In this document: positions 51,150-61,384 of the stretch, in pieces
Layout of the letters: each line of letters starts with the position of its first letter
Position numbering within the stretch: the first letter of the stretch is position 1
NCBI RefSeq assembly: GCF_003287935.1
Contig: NZ_CP030287.1
Span: 4,492,267-4,556,266 of the forward strand
Length of the DNA stretch: 64,000 nucleotides
Direction of reading: 5' to 3'
Origin: Streptomyces sp. ICC1
GTDB lineage: Bacteria; Actinomycetota; Actinomycetes; Streptomycetales; Streptomycetaceae
Notes under the pieces: generated by a model
Databases searched by the model: none
Told to the model about the DNA's origin: nothing
Seen by the model: only the letters and a program-made list of their open reading frames with translations
Translations under genes and position numbers: made by a program

Positions 51150-52620
51150 CGGCGATCACCTTCCCCACGTCCACGGGCAGCCGCAGCGTGAACAGCGCGC
51201 CGCCCTCCGCCCCGTTCTCCGCGGTGATGTCGCCACCGTGGATGTGCGCGTTCTCCATCGCGATGGACAGGCCCAGACCGCTGCCGTCCGACTTCGGCCG
51301 CGAGGCGCTCGCCTTGTAGAACCGGTCGAAGACGTGCGGCAGCACCTCCTCGGGGATGCCCGGCCCGTTGTCCCGTACCGCCATGACCAGCCACTCCCCC
51401 TCCACCGTGATGGAGACCCGCACCGGCGACCCGCCGTGCTTGAGCGCGTTGCCGATCAGGTTGGCCAGGATCACGTCGAGGCGCCGGGGGTCGAGCCGCG
51501 CCACGATCCCGCGCTCCGCGTCGAGTTCGACCGCGTCGAGCCAGGCGCGCGCGTCGATGCACGCCGTGACCTGGTCGGCGACGTCCACGTCGTCGAGCAC
51601 CAGGCGCGCCGTTCCCGCGTCGAAGCGGGTGACCTCCATCAGGTTCTCCACCAGGTTGTTCAGCCGCCTGGTCTCGCTCACGACCAGCGCCACCGCCGGT
51701 GCGATCATCGGATCGAGGTCGTCGACCTCTTCCTCCAGCACCTCGGCGACCGCCGTCAACGCCGTCAGCGGCGTGCGCAGTTCGTGGGACATGTCCGCGA
51801 CGAACCGCCGGCTGGACTCCTCCCGCGCGCTCATGTCGGCGACCTTCTTCTCCAGCGCCTCGGCCGTCTTGTTGAAGGTGTGCGCCAGATCGGCGAGTTC
51901 GTCCGTTCCCGACACCTCGAGCCGGTGGTCCAGCTCCCCCTCGCCGAGCCGCCGCGCCGCGTCGCCGAGCCGCTGCACGGGCTTGAGCACCGTACGGGCC
52001 GCCGCCTGCGCCAGGAGCGCGGAGCCGAGCAGCGCGAGCCCGGTGGCGATGGTCAGCGACCAGGCCAGGGCGTTGAGGTCGTCGCGCTCCTGGGCGAGGG
52101 ACTTGTACATGTAGCCCGTCGGCCCGCCGCCCACGATCCGGGTGCCGCCGACCAGGTACGGGTTGCCGTGCGGCTTCGTCCGCTGCCAGTACATGTGGTA
52201 CTCGGCGTCGTTGGCCGAGGTGGTCTTCTGCCGGTCGTCGACCGCGTGCTGCAGCGCCTTGGGCACGTCGGCCAGCGAGAAGGCGTCGGGACCGGCCGCG
52301 CCGGACACCTTGCGGCCGTCCCCCAGCTCCTCGACCAGCAGGACGCTGTAGCCCGGGCTGCTGCCCGCCATCATCTCGGCGGTGTGCTGCAGCTCGTCCT
52401 GCGTCGGGTCGGCCGGCAGCGAAGCGGCCCGGTTCTGCATCTCCTGCCGGAAGTCCCCGAGGGCGGCGTCCTGGGTACGGGTCAAAACCGCCTCGCGGTT
52501 GAGCCAGTACGCGATCCCGGACGCGGAGACCGCGGCCGTCAGGGCGACCAGCGCGAACACGACGAGGAGCCGAAGCCGCAGGCTGGTCCAGCGCCGGCCC
52601 GCGAACAGGGCTTTGATCAC
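51136..52620 (-). CDS. afsQ2: Sensor histidine kinase AfsQ2
   Basis: 494 residues. Two transmembrane helices (about 14-34 and 180-205) enclose a periplasmic sensor of about 140 residues. HAMP, then HisKA with FVADMSHELRTPLTALTAV (phospho-His) and HATPase with NLIGNALKHGG, RDNGPGIPEEV and SDGSGLGLSI. GTG 52620 overlaps the afsQ1 stop as GTGA, so the kinase is coupled to its regulator. AfsQ1/Q2 respond to nitrogen status and control antibiotic genes in S. coelicolor. Confidence 0.93.
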   Translation of the reverse strand: MIKALFAGRRWTSLRLRLLVVFALVALTAAVSASGIAYWLNREAVLTRTQDAALGDFRQEMQNRAASLPADPTQDELQHTAEMMAGSSPGYSVLLVEELGDGRKVSGAAGPDAFSLADVPKALQHAVDDRQKTTSANDAEYHMYWQRTKPHGNPYLVGGTRIVGGGPTGYMYKSLAQERDDLNALAWSLTIATGLALLGSALLAQAAARTVLKPVQRLGDAARRLGEGELDHRLEVSGTDELADLAHTFNKTAEALEKKVADMSAREESSRRFVADMSHELRTPLTALTAVAEVLEEEVDDLDPMIAPAVALVVSETRRLNNLVENLMEVTRFDAGTARLVLDDVDVADQVTACIDARAWLDAVELDAERGIVARLDPRRLDVILANLIGNALKHGGSPVRVSITVEGEWLVMAVRDNGPGIPEEVLPHVFDRFYKASASRPKSDGSGLGLSIAMENAHIHGGDITAENGAEGGALFTLRLPVDVGKVIAGDEA

Positions 52621-53312
52621 TGAGGGGAGTCCAGTCGGTAGCCGACGCCCCGGACCGTGCGGATCAAGGTGGGGGACGAGGGCACTTCCTCGACCTTGGC
52701 GCGCAGCCGCTGGACGCAGGCGTCCACGAGGCGCGAGTCGCCGAGGTAGTCGTGCTCCCAGACGAGCCTCAGCAACTGCTGGCGGGAGAGCGCCTGGCCG
52801 GGCCGGCGGCTGAGCTCCAGGAGCAGCCGCAGCTCGGTCGGGGTGAGCTGGAGGTCCTCGCCGTTCTTCGTCACCGTCATGGCGGACCGGTCGATGACCA
52901 GCGAGCCGAAGACGGCCGAGTCGGTGGACTCGCGCTCTCCGCGGCGCAGCACGGCCCGGATGCGGGCGTCGAGCACCCGCCCCTGGACGGGCTTGACGAC
53001 GTAGTCGTCGGCTCCGGACTCCAGGCCGACCACCACGTCGATGTCGTCGTTGCGGGCCGTCAGCAGGATGATCGGCAGCTGGTCGGTGCGGCGGATGCGC
53101 CGGCACACCTCGAAGCCGTCGATGCCGGGCAGCATCACGTCCAGCACGATGAGGTCCGGCCGCTGCTCGCGGAGCAGTTTCAGGCCGTCCTCGCCCGTCG
53201 CCGCGGTGGCCACACGGTGGCCCTGGCGTGACAGGGAGAGTTCGAGGGCCGTGCGGATGGCGTCGTCGTCCTCGATGAGCAACAGGAAGGGCACGGGCTC
53301 ATTCTGTCCCAT
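52617..53312 (-). CDS. afsQ1: Response regulator AfsQ1 (OmpR/PhoB family)
   Basis: 231 residues. The receiver domain has the acidic pair LLLIEDDDAI, phospho-Asp in DLIVLDVMLPGIDGF, and K in DYVVKPV. The C-terminal winged helix has LTPTELRLLLELSRRPGQAL and LRAKVEEVPSSPTLIRTVRG. Nearly every segment I remember of S. coelicolor AfsQ1 is matched. ATG 53312 has GGAGGGG 6 nt upstream; a GTG at 53294 would give the shorter form. Divergent from the sigQ part of the next gene. Confidence 0.95.
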   Translation of the reverse strand: MGQNEPVPFLLLIEDDDAIRTALELSLSRQGHRVATAATGEDGLKLLREQRPDLIVLDVMLPGIDGFEVCRRIRRTDQLPIILLTARNDDIDVVVGLESGADDYVVKPVQGRVLDARIRAVLRRGERESTDSAVFGSLVIDRSAMTVTKNGEDLQLTPTELRLLLELSRRPGQALSRQQLLRLVWEHDYLGDSRLVDACVQRLRAKVEEVPSSPTLIRTVRGVGYRLDSPQ

Positions 53313-53407
53313 CGCCCCTCCGGACTTCGACCGCCCTGCGTCCCCAATCCCGGGCGGGGGTCCGGGAGGGTGCCGGCGGCGGGCCGGCCGGGACCCGGCG
53401 GGACCCT

Positions 53408-53423
53408 GTGACAGGCCTGTGAC
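53408..53423. promoter_or_regulatory. AfsQ1 box
   Basis: GTGAC-AGGCCT-GTGAC, exactly the GTnAC-n6-GTnAC pattern reported for AfsQ1 in S. coelicolor. It lies between the divergent afsQ1 and sigQ genes, 80 nt from the sigQ start, where AfsQ1 is known to act. Confidence 0.85.
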
Positions 53424-53502
53424 AGTCGAAGGACACCTCGGTTATGTCGGGCGGGCAGTCTTCTAGCAACGAAGAGACAGACTCCACGACGGGGGGCGCG
53501 AG

Positions 53503-55212
53503 ATGAGCACGCTGCACAGCACCACGACCAGCGCGGTTGTCACGCGGCTGCACGATGTGAACCGCCGGACGGCCGTCCGTACGGCGACGGCCCCTTCCCG
53601 GCGGCCGGCGCACGTGGTGGCCATCGACGCGAAGACCTACGAGCGCCCCTCCGTTCCCACGCAGCGCACGGCGAACCCGTCCTGCGACTCCGAGGCCGAG
53701 TTCACGGCGTACGTCCAGGAGCGCCGGTCCGCCCTCTACGCGACCGCCTTCCACCTGACGGGCGACCGCTACGAGGCCGAGGACCTGCTGCAGACCGCGC
53801 TGTTCTCCACGTACCGCGCCTGGGACCGCATCAGCGACAAGGCGGCCGTCGGCGGCTACCTGCGGCGCACGATGACGAACCTGCACATCAGCGCCTGGCG
53901 CCGGCGCAAGCTGAACGAGTACCCGACTGAAGAGCTCCCGGAGACGGCCTCGGACACCGACGCGATGGGCGGTACGGAGCTGCGCGCGGTGCTGTGGCAG
54001 GCGCTCACCCGCATCCCGGAGCCGCAGCGCACGATGCTGGTGCTGCGCTACTACGAGGGCCGCACGGACCCGGAGATCGCGGAGATCCTGGGCATCAGCG
54101 TCGGCACGGTGAAGTCGAGCATCTGGCGCTCGCTGCGGCGGATGCGCGAGGACGAGGCGCTGAGCTTCGGCCGCGACGAGGCGGAGTCCTTCGAGGACCT
54201 CGTCGCGGCCGAAGCTCAGCGCCTCGTCCTCGCGCATCCGCCCCCCCGCCACGTCCTCCCCGACGGCGCCCCGCTCGTCCTCGTCGCCTGCTCCGGCGGC
54301 GCCGACTCCATGGCGCTCGCCTCCGCCCTCGCCTTCGAGGCCCCCAAACTCGGAATCCGGGCCGGCGGCATCACCGTCGACCACGGGCTCCAGGCCGGAT
54401 CGGACCTGCGCGCCGCCGAGGTCGTCTCCCGCATGACCGCGCTGGACCTCGCCCCCGTGGAGTCCGTCGCCGTGCGCGTCGGCCGGGACGGCGGACCCGA
54501 GGCCGCCGCCCGCGACGCCCGCTACGCGGCCCTGGACGAGGCCGCCGACCGGCTGGGCGCCGTGGCCGTGCTGCTCGGCCACACCCGCGACGACCAAGCC
54601 GAAACCGTCCTGCTGGGCCTCGCCCGCGGCTCCGGCATCCGCTCGCTGTCCGGCATGGCCGAGGTGTCGGGCGGGCCGGGAGACCCCGGAACCCGCGGTC
54701 GCGGCCGCAGCCACCGCTACCGGCGGCCCTTCCTGCAGGTCGACCGGCAGACCGCCCGCAAGGCCTGCATGGTCCAGTCCCTCGCCGTCTGGGACGACCC
54801 GCACAACATCGACCCCGCCTACACCCGCTCCCGGCTGCGCCACGAGGGACTGCCCGCCCTGGAGAAGGCGCTCGGCAAGGGGGTCGTGGAGGCGCTCGCC
54901 CGCACCGCCCAGCTGTCCCGCGACGACGCCGACGCCCTGGACGCCTGGGCCGCCGAGGCGGAGAGCGGCGTACGGGACGAGGACGGCCGCCTGGAGTGCG
55001 CCAAGCTGTACGCGCTGCCCCCCGCGGTCCGCCGCCGCGTGCTGCGCCGGGCCGTGGTCGCGGCAGGCTCGCCCGCCGGCTCCCTCTTCGCCCGCCACAT
55101 CGAGGAAGTCGACCGGCTCATCACCGGATGGCGCGGTCAGGGCGCCATCAACCTGCCCGGCCGGGTCGAGGCCCAGCGGCAGGGTGGCAGACTGGTCATC
55201 CGGCAGGGCTGA
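53503..55212 (+). CDS. In-frame fusion of ECF sigma factor SigQ with tRNA(Ile)-lysidine synthase TilS
   Basis: 569 residues. Residues 1-232 are an ECF (SigE-type) sigma factor with a 70-residue leader: region 2 [20 protein letters not shown], region 4 [17 protein letters not shown] and [20 protein letters not shown]. Residues 233-246 are encoded by the right arm of an inverted repeat. From about 256 comes TilS: P-loop [17 protein letters not shown] (SGGADS 264-269), [36 protein letters not shown], up to its normal end. TilS lacks its usual N-terminal segment of roughly 50-60 residues, and no internal ATG exists before SGGADS. TilS makes lysidine at tRNA-Ile and is essential in most bacteria, so this fusion must work or a second tilS must exist. 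Confidence 0.8.
   Translation: MSTLHSTTTSAVVTRLHDVNRRTAVRTATAPSRRPAHVVAIDAKTYERPSVPTQRTANPSCDSEAEFTAYVQERRSALYATAFHLTGDRYEAEDLLQTALFSTYRAWDRISDKAAVGGYLRRTMTNLHISAWRRRKLNEYPTEELPETASDTDAMGGTELRAVLWQALTRIPEPQRTMLVLRYYEGRTDPEIAEILGISVGTVKSSIWRSLRRMREDEALSFGRDEAESFEDLVAAEAQRLVLAHPPPRHVLPDGAPLVLVACSGGADSMALASALAFEAPKLGIRAGGITVDHGLQAGSDLRAAEVVSRMTALDLAPVESVAVRVGRDGGPEAAARDARYAALDEAADRLGAVAVLLGHTRDDQAETVLLGLARGSGIRSLSGMAEVSGGPGDPGTRGRGRSHRYRRPFLQVDRQTARKACMVQSLAVWDDPHNIDPAYTRSRLRHEGLPALEKALGKGVVEALARTAQLSRDDADALDAWAAEAESGVRDEDGRLECAKLYALPPAVRRRVLRRAVVAAGSPAGSLFARHIEEVDRLITGWRGQGAINLPGRVEAQRQGGRLVIRQG
54137..54242. repeat. 44-bp near-contiguous inverted repeat at the sigQ/tilS junction
   Basis: Left arm 54137-54180 and right arm 54199-54242 are exact reverse complements over 44 nt, separated by 18 nt. 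The spacer itself contains GTCCT (54186-54190) and AGGAC (54194-54198), which extend the fold. The left arm is the normal end of sigQ; the right arm is the same sequence reversed, read in the fusion as [10 protein letters not shown]. Confidence 0.97.
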
Positions 55213-55277
55213 TTGGTGCTGAAACACGGCTGAGACCTCCGGGGTCACCCCCGGAGCCCCAGCCGACAACGAAAGTG

Positions 55278-55838
55278 ATGCGGGTGGACGAGAAGGACAT
55301 GGGCAGCGACCTCCAGTCGGTGCTCATCACCAAGGAAGAGATCGACGCGAAGCTGGCCGAGCTGGCCGCGAAGATCGACGCGGAGTACGCGGGCAAGGAC
55401 CTGCTCATCGTCGGCGTCCTCAAGGGCGCGGTGATGGTGATGGCGGACCTGGCGCGCGCCTTGTCCACCCCGCTCACCATGGACTGGATGGCGGTGTCCT
55501 CGTACGGCGCCGGGACCCAGTCCTCGGGCGTGGTGCGGATCCTCAAGGACCTGGACACCGACATCAAGGACAAGCACGTCCTGATCGTCGAGGACATCAT
55601 CGACTCGGGCCTGACGCTCTCCTGGCTGCTGTCGAACCTGGGCTCCCGCCAGCCGACGTCCCTCGAGGTCGTCACGCTGCTGCGCAAGCCCGACGCCGCG
55701 AAGGTCGCGATCGACGTGAAGTGGGTCGGCTTCGACATCCCGAACGAGTTCGTCGTGGGCTACGGCCTGGACTACGCGGAGAAGTACCGCAACCTGCCGT
55801 TCGTCGGCACGCTCGCGCCGCACGTCTACGGCGGCTGA
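55278..55838 (+). CDS. hpt: Hypoxanthine phosphoribosyltransferase
   Basis: 186 residues. It salvages hypoxanthine/guanine with PRPP. Motifs: [20 protein letters not shown], the flexible loop [11 protein letters not shown], the PRPP loop [18 protein letters not shown], and [20 protein letters not shown] with the purine-contacting residues. Lies 65 nt after tilS, as in other actinomycetes where tilS-hpt-ftsH are in a row. ATG 55278; the weak GAAAG upstream makes the start slightly uncertain (ATG 55299 is an alternative). Confidence 0.93.
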   Translation: MRVDEKDMGSDLQSVLITKEEIDAKLAELAAKIDAEYAGKDLLIVGVLKGAVMVMADLARALSTPLTMDWMAVSSYGAGTQSSGVVRILKDLDTDIKDKHVLIVEDIIDSGLTLSWLLSNLGSRQPTSLEVVTLLRKPDAAKVAIDVKWVGFDIPNEFVVGYGLDYAEKYRNLPFVGTLAPHVYGG

Positions 55839-56033
55839 CCCCGAACCGGACCAAGTGTCCGGACAGGGGAACCCTGGAGCGATTCCCGCCGTTGGAGCAT
55901 GGAAAGGCGGGTCTGTCAGCCGTCCCATGGGGCAGCGGGTGACAATACAGGGGTACATTCCGAAGAACAGTCTTTACTCACAGCAGCATTTACCTACGGG
56001 CAGGAGGGACGGGGTGCCTGGCGCCCCGTATGG

Positions 56034-58067
<2,034 letters not shown>

Positions 58068-58095
58068 TCGGGGACGATCCCTGCCCGGAATGGAT

Positions 58096-58137
58096 GCCGC
58101 GCCCCCCAGGTTCTAGCCTGGGGGGCGCGGCACTTTT
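58096..58137 (+). terminator. Terminator after ftsH
   Basis: Perfect 15-bp stem (58096-58110 with 58117-58131), TTCTAG loop, then ACTTTTG. It ends about 35 nt before the folE start. Confidence 0.85.
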
Positions 58138-58172
58138 GCATGGCCGCGAGCGAACACAGGAACGAGGAGCAG

Positions 58173-58781
58173 ATGACCGACCCAGTGACCCTGACCGGTG
58201 GCGAGGGCACGATCGGCGAGTTCGACGAGAAGCGCGCCGAGGCGGCCGTCCGCGAGCTCCTGATCGCGGTCGGCGAGGACCCCGACCGCGAGGGCCTCCT
58301 GGCGACCCCGGGCCGCGTCGCGCGGGCGTACAAGGAGATATTCGCCGGCCTCTACCAGAAGCCGGAGGACGTCCTGACGACGACCTTCGACCTCGGTCAC
58401 GACGAGATGGTCCTGGTGAAGGACATCGAGGTCATGAGCACCTGCGAGCACCACCTGGTGCCCTTCCACGGAGTGGCGCACGTCGGCTACATCCCGTCCG
58501 TCGACGGCAAGATCACCGGGCTGTCGAAGCTGGCCCGCCTCGTGGACGTCTTCGCCCGCCGCCCCCAGGTGCAGGAGCGGCTGACCACCCAGATCGCCGA
58601 ATCGGTCATGGAGATCCTGGACCCGCGCGGGGTCATCGTGGTCATCGAGTGCGAGCACATGTGCATGACCATGCGCGGTGTCCGCAAGCCCGGCGCGAAG
58701 ACCATCACCTCGGCCGTCCGCGGCCAGCTGCGCGACCCCGCCACGCGCAACGAGGCGATGAGCCTCATCATGGCGCGCTGA
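58173..58781 (+). CDS. folE: GTP cyclohydrolase I
   Basis: 202 residues. First enzyme of tetrahydrofolate synthesis (GTP to dihydroneopterin triphosphate). Zinc and active-site residues appear in [20 protein letters not shown] and [22 protein letters not shown] 58173 is preceded by GAGGAGC; an in-frame ATG at 58140 lacks one. Together with folP, folB and folK on the other strand it forms a split folate cluster. Confidence 0.95.
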   Translation: MTDPVTLTGGEGTIGEFDEKRAEAAVRELLIAVGEDPDREGLLATPGRVARAYKEIFAGLYQKPEDVLTTTFDLGHDEMVLVKDIEVMSTCEHHLVPFHGVAHVGYIPSVDGKITGLSKLARLVDVFARRPQVQERLTTQIAESVMEILDPRGVIVVIECEHMCMTMRGVRKPGAKTITSAVRGQLRDPATRNEAMSLIMAR

Positions 58782-58785
58782 CCCG

Positions 58786-59295
58786 GTGGGCACGGGGGAG
58801 GGGGCGGCCGGTGAGCCGGCCGCGCAGGACGCGGCGGACGACGGCTGGGGGCCGCTGAGCGAGGACGTCCGGCGGACCCTGGAGCTGTTGTTCGACGGGG
58901 ACTCGGACCAGGAGCGGGGCTTTCGCGCGCAGATCCCGCACACGTCGATGGTCAAGAGCGACTGCTCGTGTCCGTGCGTGTTCCTGCGCGTGGACACGGA
59001 CGCCGTCGCGCGCGTGCCGATGGAGCTGACGGTGGACGGGGTCGCGGGCGCCTCCCTCTTCAACGCGGAGGGCGGCTACGACGGCGAGGTGACCGTCCTC
59101 GCGGGCCGCGGCGTCATGTTCGACCTGCAGTTCTGCGACTGGGAGGACCAGGGGCCGGGGCCGCTGCGGCTCTGGGAGTGGCTGGGCCCCCGCCACCCGA
59201 CGACCTCCGCGGAGGAGCCCGCGGCGGTCCCCGCGGCCGGTCCGGCTAGGCGCTGGCGGTGGCCTTGGCGGGGTCTTCGTCGTCCGGGAGCTTGA
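58786..59295 (+). CDS. Conserved hypothetical protein downstream of folE
   Basis: 169 residues from a GTG 5 nt after folE, so co-transcribed and probably co-translated. An acidic N-terminus is followed by DVRRTLELLFDGDSDQERGF, IPHTSMVKSDCSCPCVFLRV (three clustered Cys) and MFDLQFCDWEDQ; the C-terminus is a basic WRWPWRGLRRPGA. The SDCSCPC cluster could bind a metal, but I know no family function. Its 3' end overlaps the convergent DUF3180 gene by 50 nt. Confidence 0.7.
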   Translation: MGTGEGAAGEPAAQDAADDGWGPLSEDVRRTLELLFDGDSDQERGFRAQIPHTSMVKSDCSCPCVFLRVDTDAVARVPMELTVDGVAGASLFNAEGGYDGEVTVLAGRGVMFDLQFCDWEDQGPGPLRLWEWLGPRHPTTSAEEPAAVPAAGPARRWRWPWRGLRRPGA

Positions 59296-59731
59296 GTACG
59301 TGCTCCAGGAAGAGCGCGGCGGCGACGACCGCCGCGCCCGCCAGGACCGAGAAGCCGGCGTACCAGGCCTGGTCGCGGCGGGCGGGGACGTCGAGGAGGT
59401 CCGTCAGCAGGAAGACGCCCACGCCGCCGTAGGCGCCCGCCACCAGGGCGGCCACCAGGGCGCTGGCCTGGCCGAAGACGACCGCGCGGGCCGCCATCAG
59501 CGGCTCCACGCCCTTGGCGTCCGGCACCCGCTCGCGCTGCGCCTTCAGGCGGGCGCGCAGCGAGAGGGCCGTCGCGAGCAGGACCACCGCGATGGCGGCG
59601 AGCACGATCGGTGCGGCCAGCGGGATGCCCGGCAGCAAGCCGTAGGAGTTCCACAGCCGGGCGCCCGCCCAGGAGAGCACCCCGGCGATCGCGAAAATGC
59701 CCGCCAGGACCGCCGGCCTCAGTTGCTTCAC
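59246..59731 (-). CDS. DUF3180 family membrane protein
   Basis: 161 residues with four hydrophobic helices (RPAVLAGIFAIAGVLSWAGA; PLAAPIVLAAIAVVLLATAL; ASALVAALVAGAYGGVGVFL; WYAGFSVLAGAAVVAAALFL) and a short acidic tail. This is the DUF3180 pattern found next to folK in actinomycetes. Role unknown. It lies about 100 nt downstream of folK on the same strand. Confidence 0.9.
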   Translation of the reverse strand: MKQLRPAVLAGIFAIAGVLSWAGARLWNSYGLLPGIPLAAPIVLAAIAVVLLATALSLRARLKAQRERVPDAKGVEPLMAARAVVFGQASALVAALVAGAYGGVGVFLLTDLLDVPARRDQAWYAGFSVLAGAAVVAAALFLEHVLKLPDDEDPAKATASA

Positions 59732-59834
59732 GTGCCTGTTCCCCGCTTTCTGTGCGTACCCGGCGATCTTAGGTCTTCGGCTCCCCGGGCGGGGGCAGGC
59801 ATCGTGTTCCGTCCCGGTCGGACCGGGCGGGCCG

Positions 59835-60443
59835 CTACTCGGGGAGGCGCAGTTCCAGGTCCTGGCGGTGCGTGAGCCCCGCGAGGCCGACCGCGGCCAG
59901 CAGCCCGGCGACGGGCCCGTGGCCCGGCAGCGTGGCCTCGGGGTCGATGTCGTTCCAGGGGGCCAGCACGAAGGCGCGCTGGTGGGCGCGCGGGTGCGGG
60001 AGGGTCAGGACCGGGTCGGCGGAGAGCACGTCGGCGTACGCGATGATGTCGACGTCGATCGTGCGGGGTCCCCAGCGCTCCTCGCGCACGCGGTCGAAGG
60101 CCTCTTCGATGGCGTGGCCGCGCTCCAGCAGGGAGCCGGGCGGCAGGGTGGTCTTCACCGAGATGACGGCGTTCAGGTACGAGGGCTGCGAGGCCGGGTC
60201 CACGCCCCACGGTTCCGTCTCGTAGACGGGGGAGACGGCCTTGACCCGCAGGCCCGGCGTGTCGCCGAGGGCGTCGATGGCGCCCTGCAGGGTCTCCAGC
60301 CGGTTCCCCAGGTTCGCGCCGAGAGCGATGACGGCCCACTTGGGATTGGACAGCGTGACGTCCGCCGCGTCCACGGCCTCGACGACGGACGCCGGGACGG
60401 GCTGGACGGTGGGATCGCTCTGGGCTTTCATTCCGTTGTTCAC
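59835..60443 (-). CDS. folK: 2-amino-4-hydroxy-6-hydroxymethyldihydropteridine diphosphokinase
   Basis: 202 residues. HPPK motifs: ALGANLGNRLETLQGAIDAL, SPVYETEPWGVDPASQPSYL, ERWGPRTIDVDIIAY with the paired metal aspartates, LPHPRAHQRAFVLAPW. It pyrophosphorylates the pterin before FolP. GTG 60443 is chosen as it overlaps the folB stop (GTGA) and has CGGAG 6 nt upstream; ATG 60431 is an alternative. Confidence 0.92.
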   Translation of the reverse strand: MNNGMKAQSDPTVQPVPASVVEAVDAADVTLSNPKWAVIALGANLGNRLETLQGAIDALGDTPGLRVKAVSPVYETEPWGVDPASQPSYLNAVISVKTTLPPGSLLERGHAIEEAFDRVREERWGPRTIDVDIIAYADVLSADPVLTLPHPRAHQRAFVLAPWNDIDPEATLPGHGPVAGLLAAVGLAGLTHRQDLELRLPE

Positions 60444-60799
60444 GCGCGGCTCCGGGTGATCGTGATGGTCACGTCGTCGAAGGGGACGGTGATGGGTGCG
60501 TCCGGTTTGTGGACGACGACCTCCACCTGGGCGACCGCCTCGTGCTTGAGGCACTGCTGGGCGATCCGCTCGGCGAGCGTCTCGATCAGGTCGACCGGCT
60601 CCCCTTGGACCACGTCGACGACTTCCTCCGCGACTACCCCGTAGTGCACGGTCTTAGCCAGGTCGTCGCCCGCCGCCGCGGGACGGGTGTCGAGGTGGAG
60701 CACCAGGTCGACGATGAAGGTCTGGCCTTCCTCGCGTTCCCGGGGGAAGACGCCGTGGTGCCCGCGAGCCTTGAGGCCGCGCAGCGCGACACGATCCAC
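60440..60799 (-). CDS. folB: Dihydroneopterin aldolase
   Basis: 119 residues. Core: RVALRGLKARGHHGVFPRER (with active-site region), DLVLHLDTRPAAAGDDLAKT, VHYGVVAEEVVDVV with the catalytic Tyr, LIETLAERIA with the substrate Glu, and VHKPDAPI. GTG 60799 has AGGAG 8 nt upstream; a GTG at 60808 would overlap that site. Coupled to folK downstream. Confidence 0.93.
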   Translation of the reverse strand: MDRVALRGLKARGHHGVFPREREEGQTFIVDLVLHLDTRPAAAGDDLAKTVHYGVVAEEVVDVVQGEPVDLIETLAERIAQQCLKHEAVAQVEVVVHKPDAPITVPFDDVTITITRSRA

Positions 60800-60940
60800 G
60801 CGAATCACTCCTGCTTTTCGTAGGTGCTTCCGGTCCGGGACTCCCCGGATCCATGGGCCTAGGCCGAGTGCGGTCGGCGTCGTCCATCTTCGAATTTACC
60901 TGCGAAATACCTCGGCCCCCGACAGCACCCCGACTGAGGG

Positions 60941-61384
60941 CTAGGAGGACTCCTCCTCGTCGTCCTCGTCGGAGTCCGTGAGCACGGGAGAACCGTGGTG
61001 CGACCAGAGCCGCCAGCCCTCCGGTGTGCGTCGGAACACATTCGTGGCGACGACGAGCTGGCCGACGAGCGGGCCCAGTTCCCCGCCGTCCTCGGCGGGC
61101 CCGCCGCTGAGGATGTTCTCCGTGCAGGTCACCAGGGCGGTGTCGGCTATCACGGCGACCTTGGTGTCCGTCAGGAAGAACTGGATGTACTCGGTGTGGG
61201 ACATGATCAGCGCGTACGAGCGCAGTACCTCGCCGCGTCCCGAGAGCACCGGCCAGCCCGGGTGCACGCAGGAGATCTCGTCTTCGAGCCAGAGCGCCGA
61301 CAGCGCGTCGAAGTCCCCCTGCTCCATGGCCTCGTAGAAGGCCGTGTTGACCTCTTCGACGGCTTCGATGTCGGTACGGCTCAC
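60941..61384 (-). CDS. NTF2/SnoaL-like protein between folP and folB
   Basis: 147 residues: an N-terminal helix with DIEAVEEVNTAFYEAMEQGD, FDALSALWLEDEISCVHPGW, central VLRSYALIM, a beta-rich end VATNVFRRTPEGWRLWSHHG and an acidic Asp/Glu tail. The GTG start overlaps the folP stop as GTGA, so it is made with FolP and is probably linked to folate synthesis, though no role is known to me. Present at this place in other streptomycetes as I remember. Confidence 0.85.
   Translation of the reverse strand: MSRTDIEAVEEVNTAFYEAMEQGDFDALSALWLEDEISCVHPGWPVLSGRGEVLRSYALIMSHTEYIQFFLTDTKVAVIADTALVTCTENILSGGPAEDGGELGPLVGQLVVATNVFRRTPEGWRLWSHHGSPVLTDSDEDDEEESS

Noticed and set aside
53299..55269. Long minus-strand frame opposite sigQ-tilS
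   Set aside because: Its similarity to the plus-strand protein near 54,140-54,240 arises only from the DNA palindrome; no domain elsewhere.
55899..56033. N-terminal extension of FtsH
   Set aside because: Sequence before MDVKRYF is not FtsH-like and contains no clear initiation signal.
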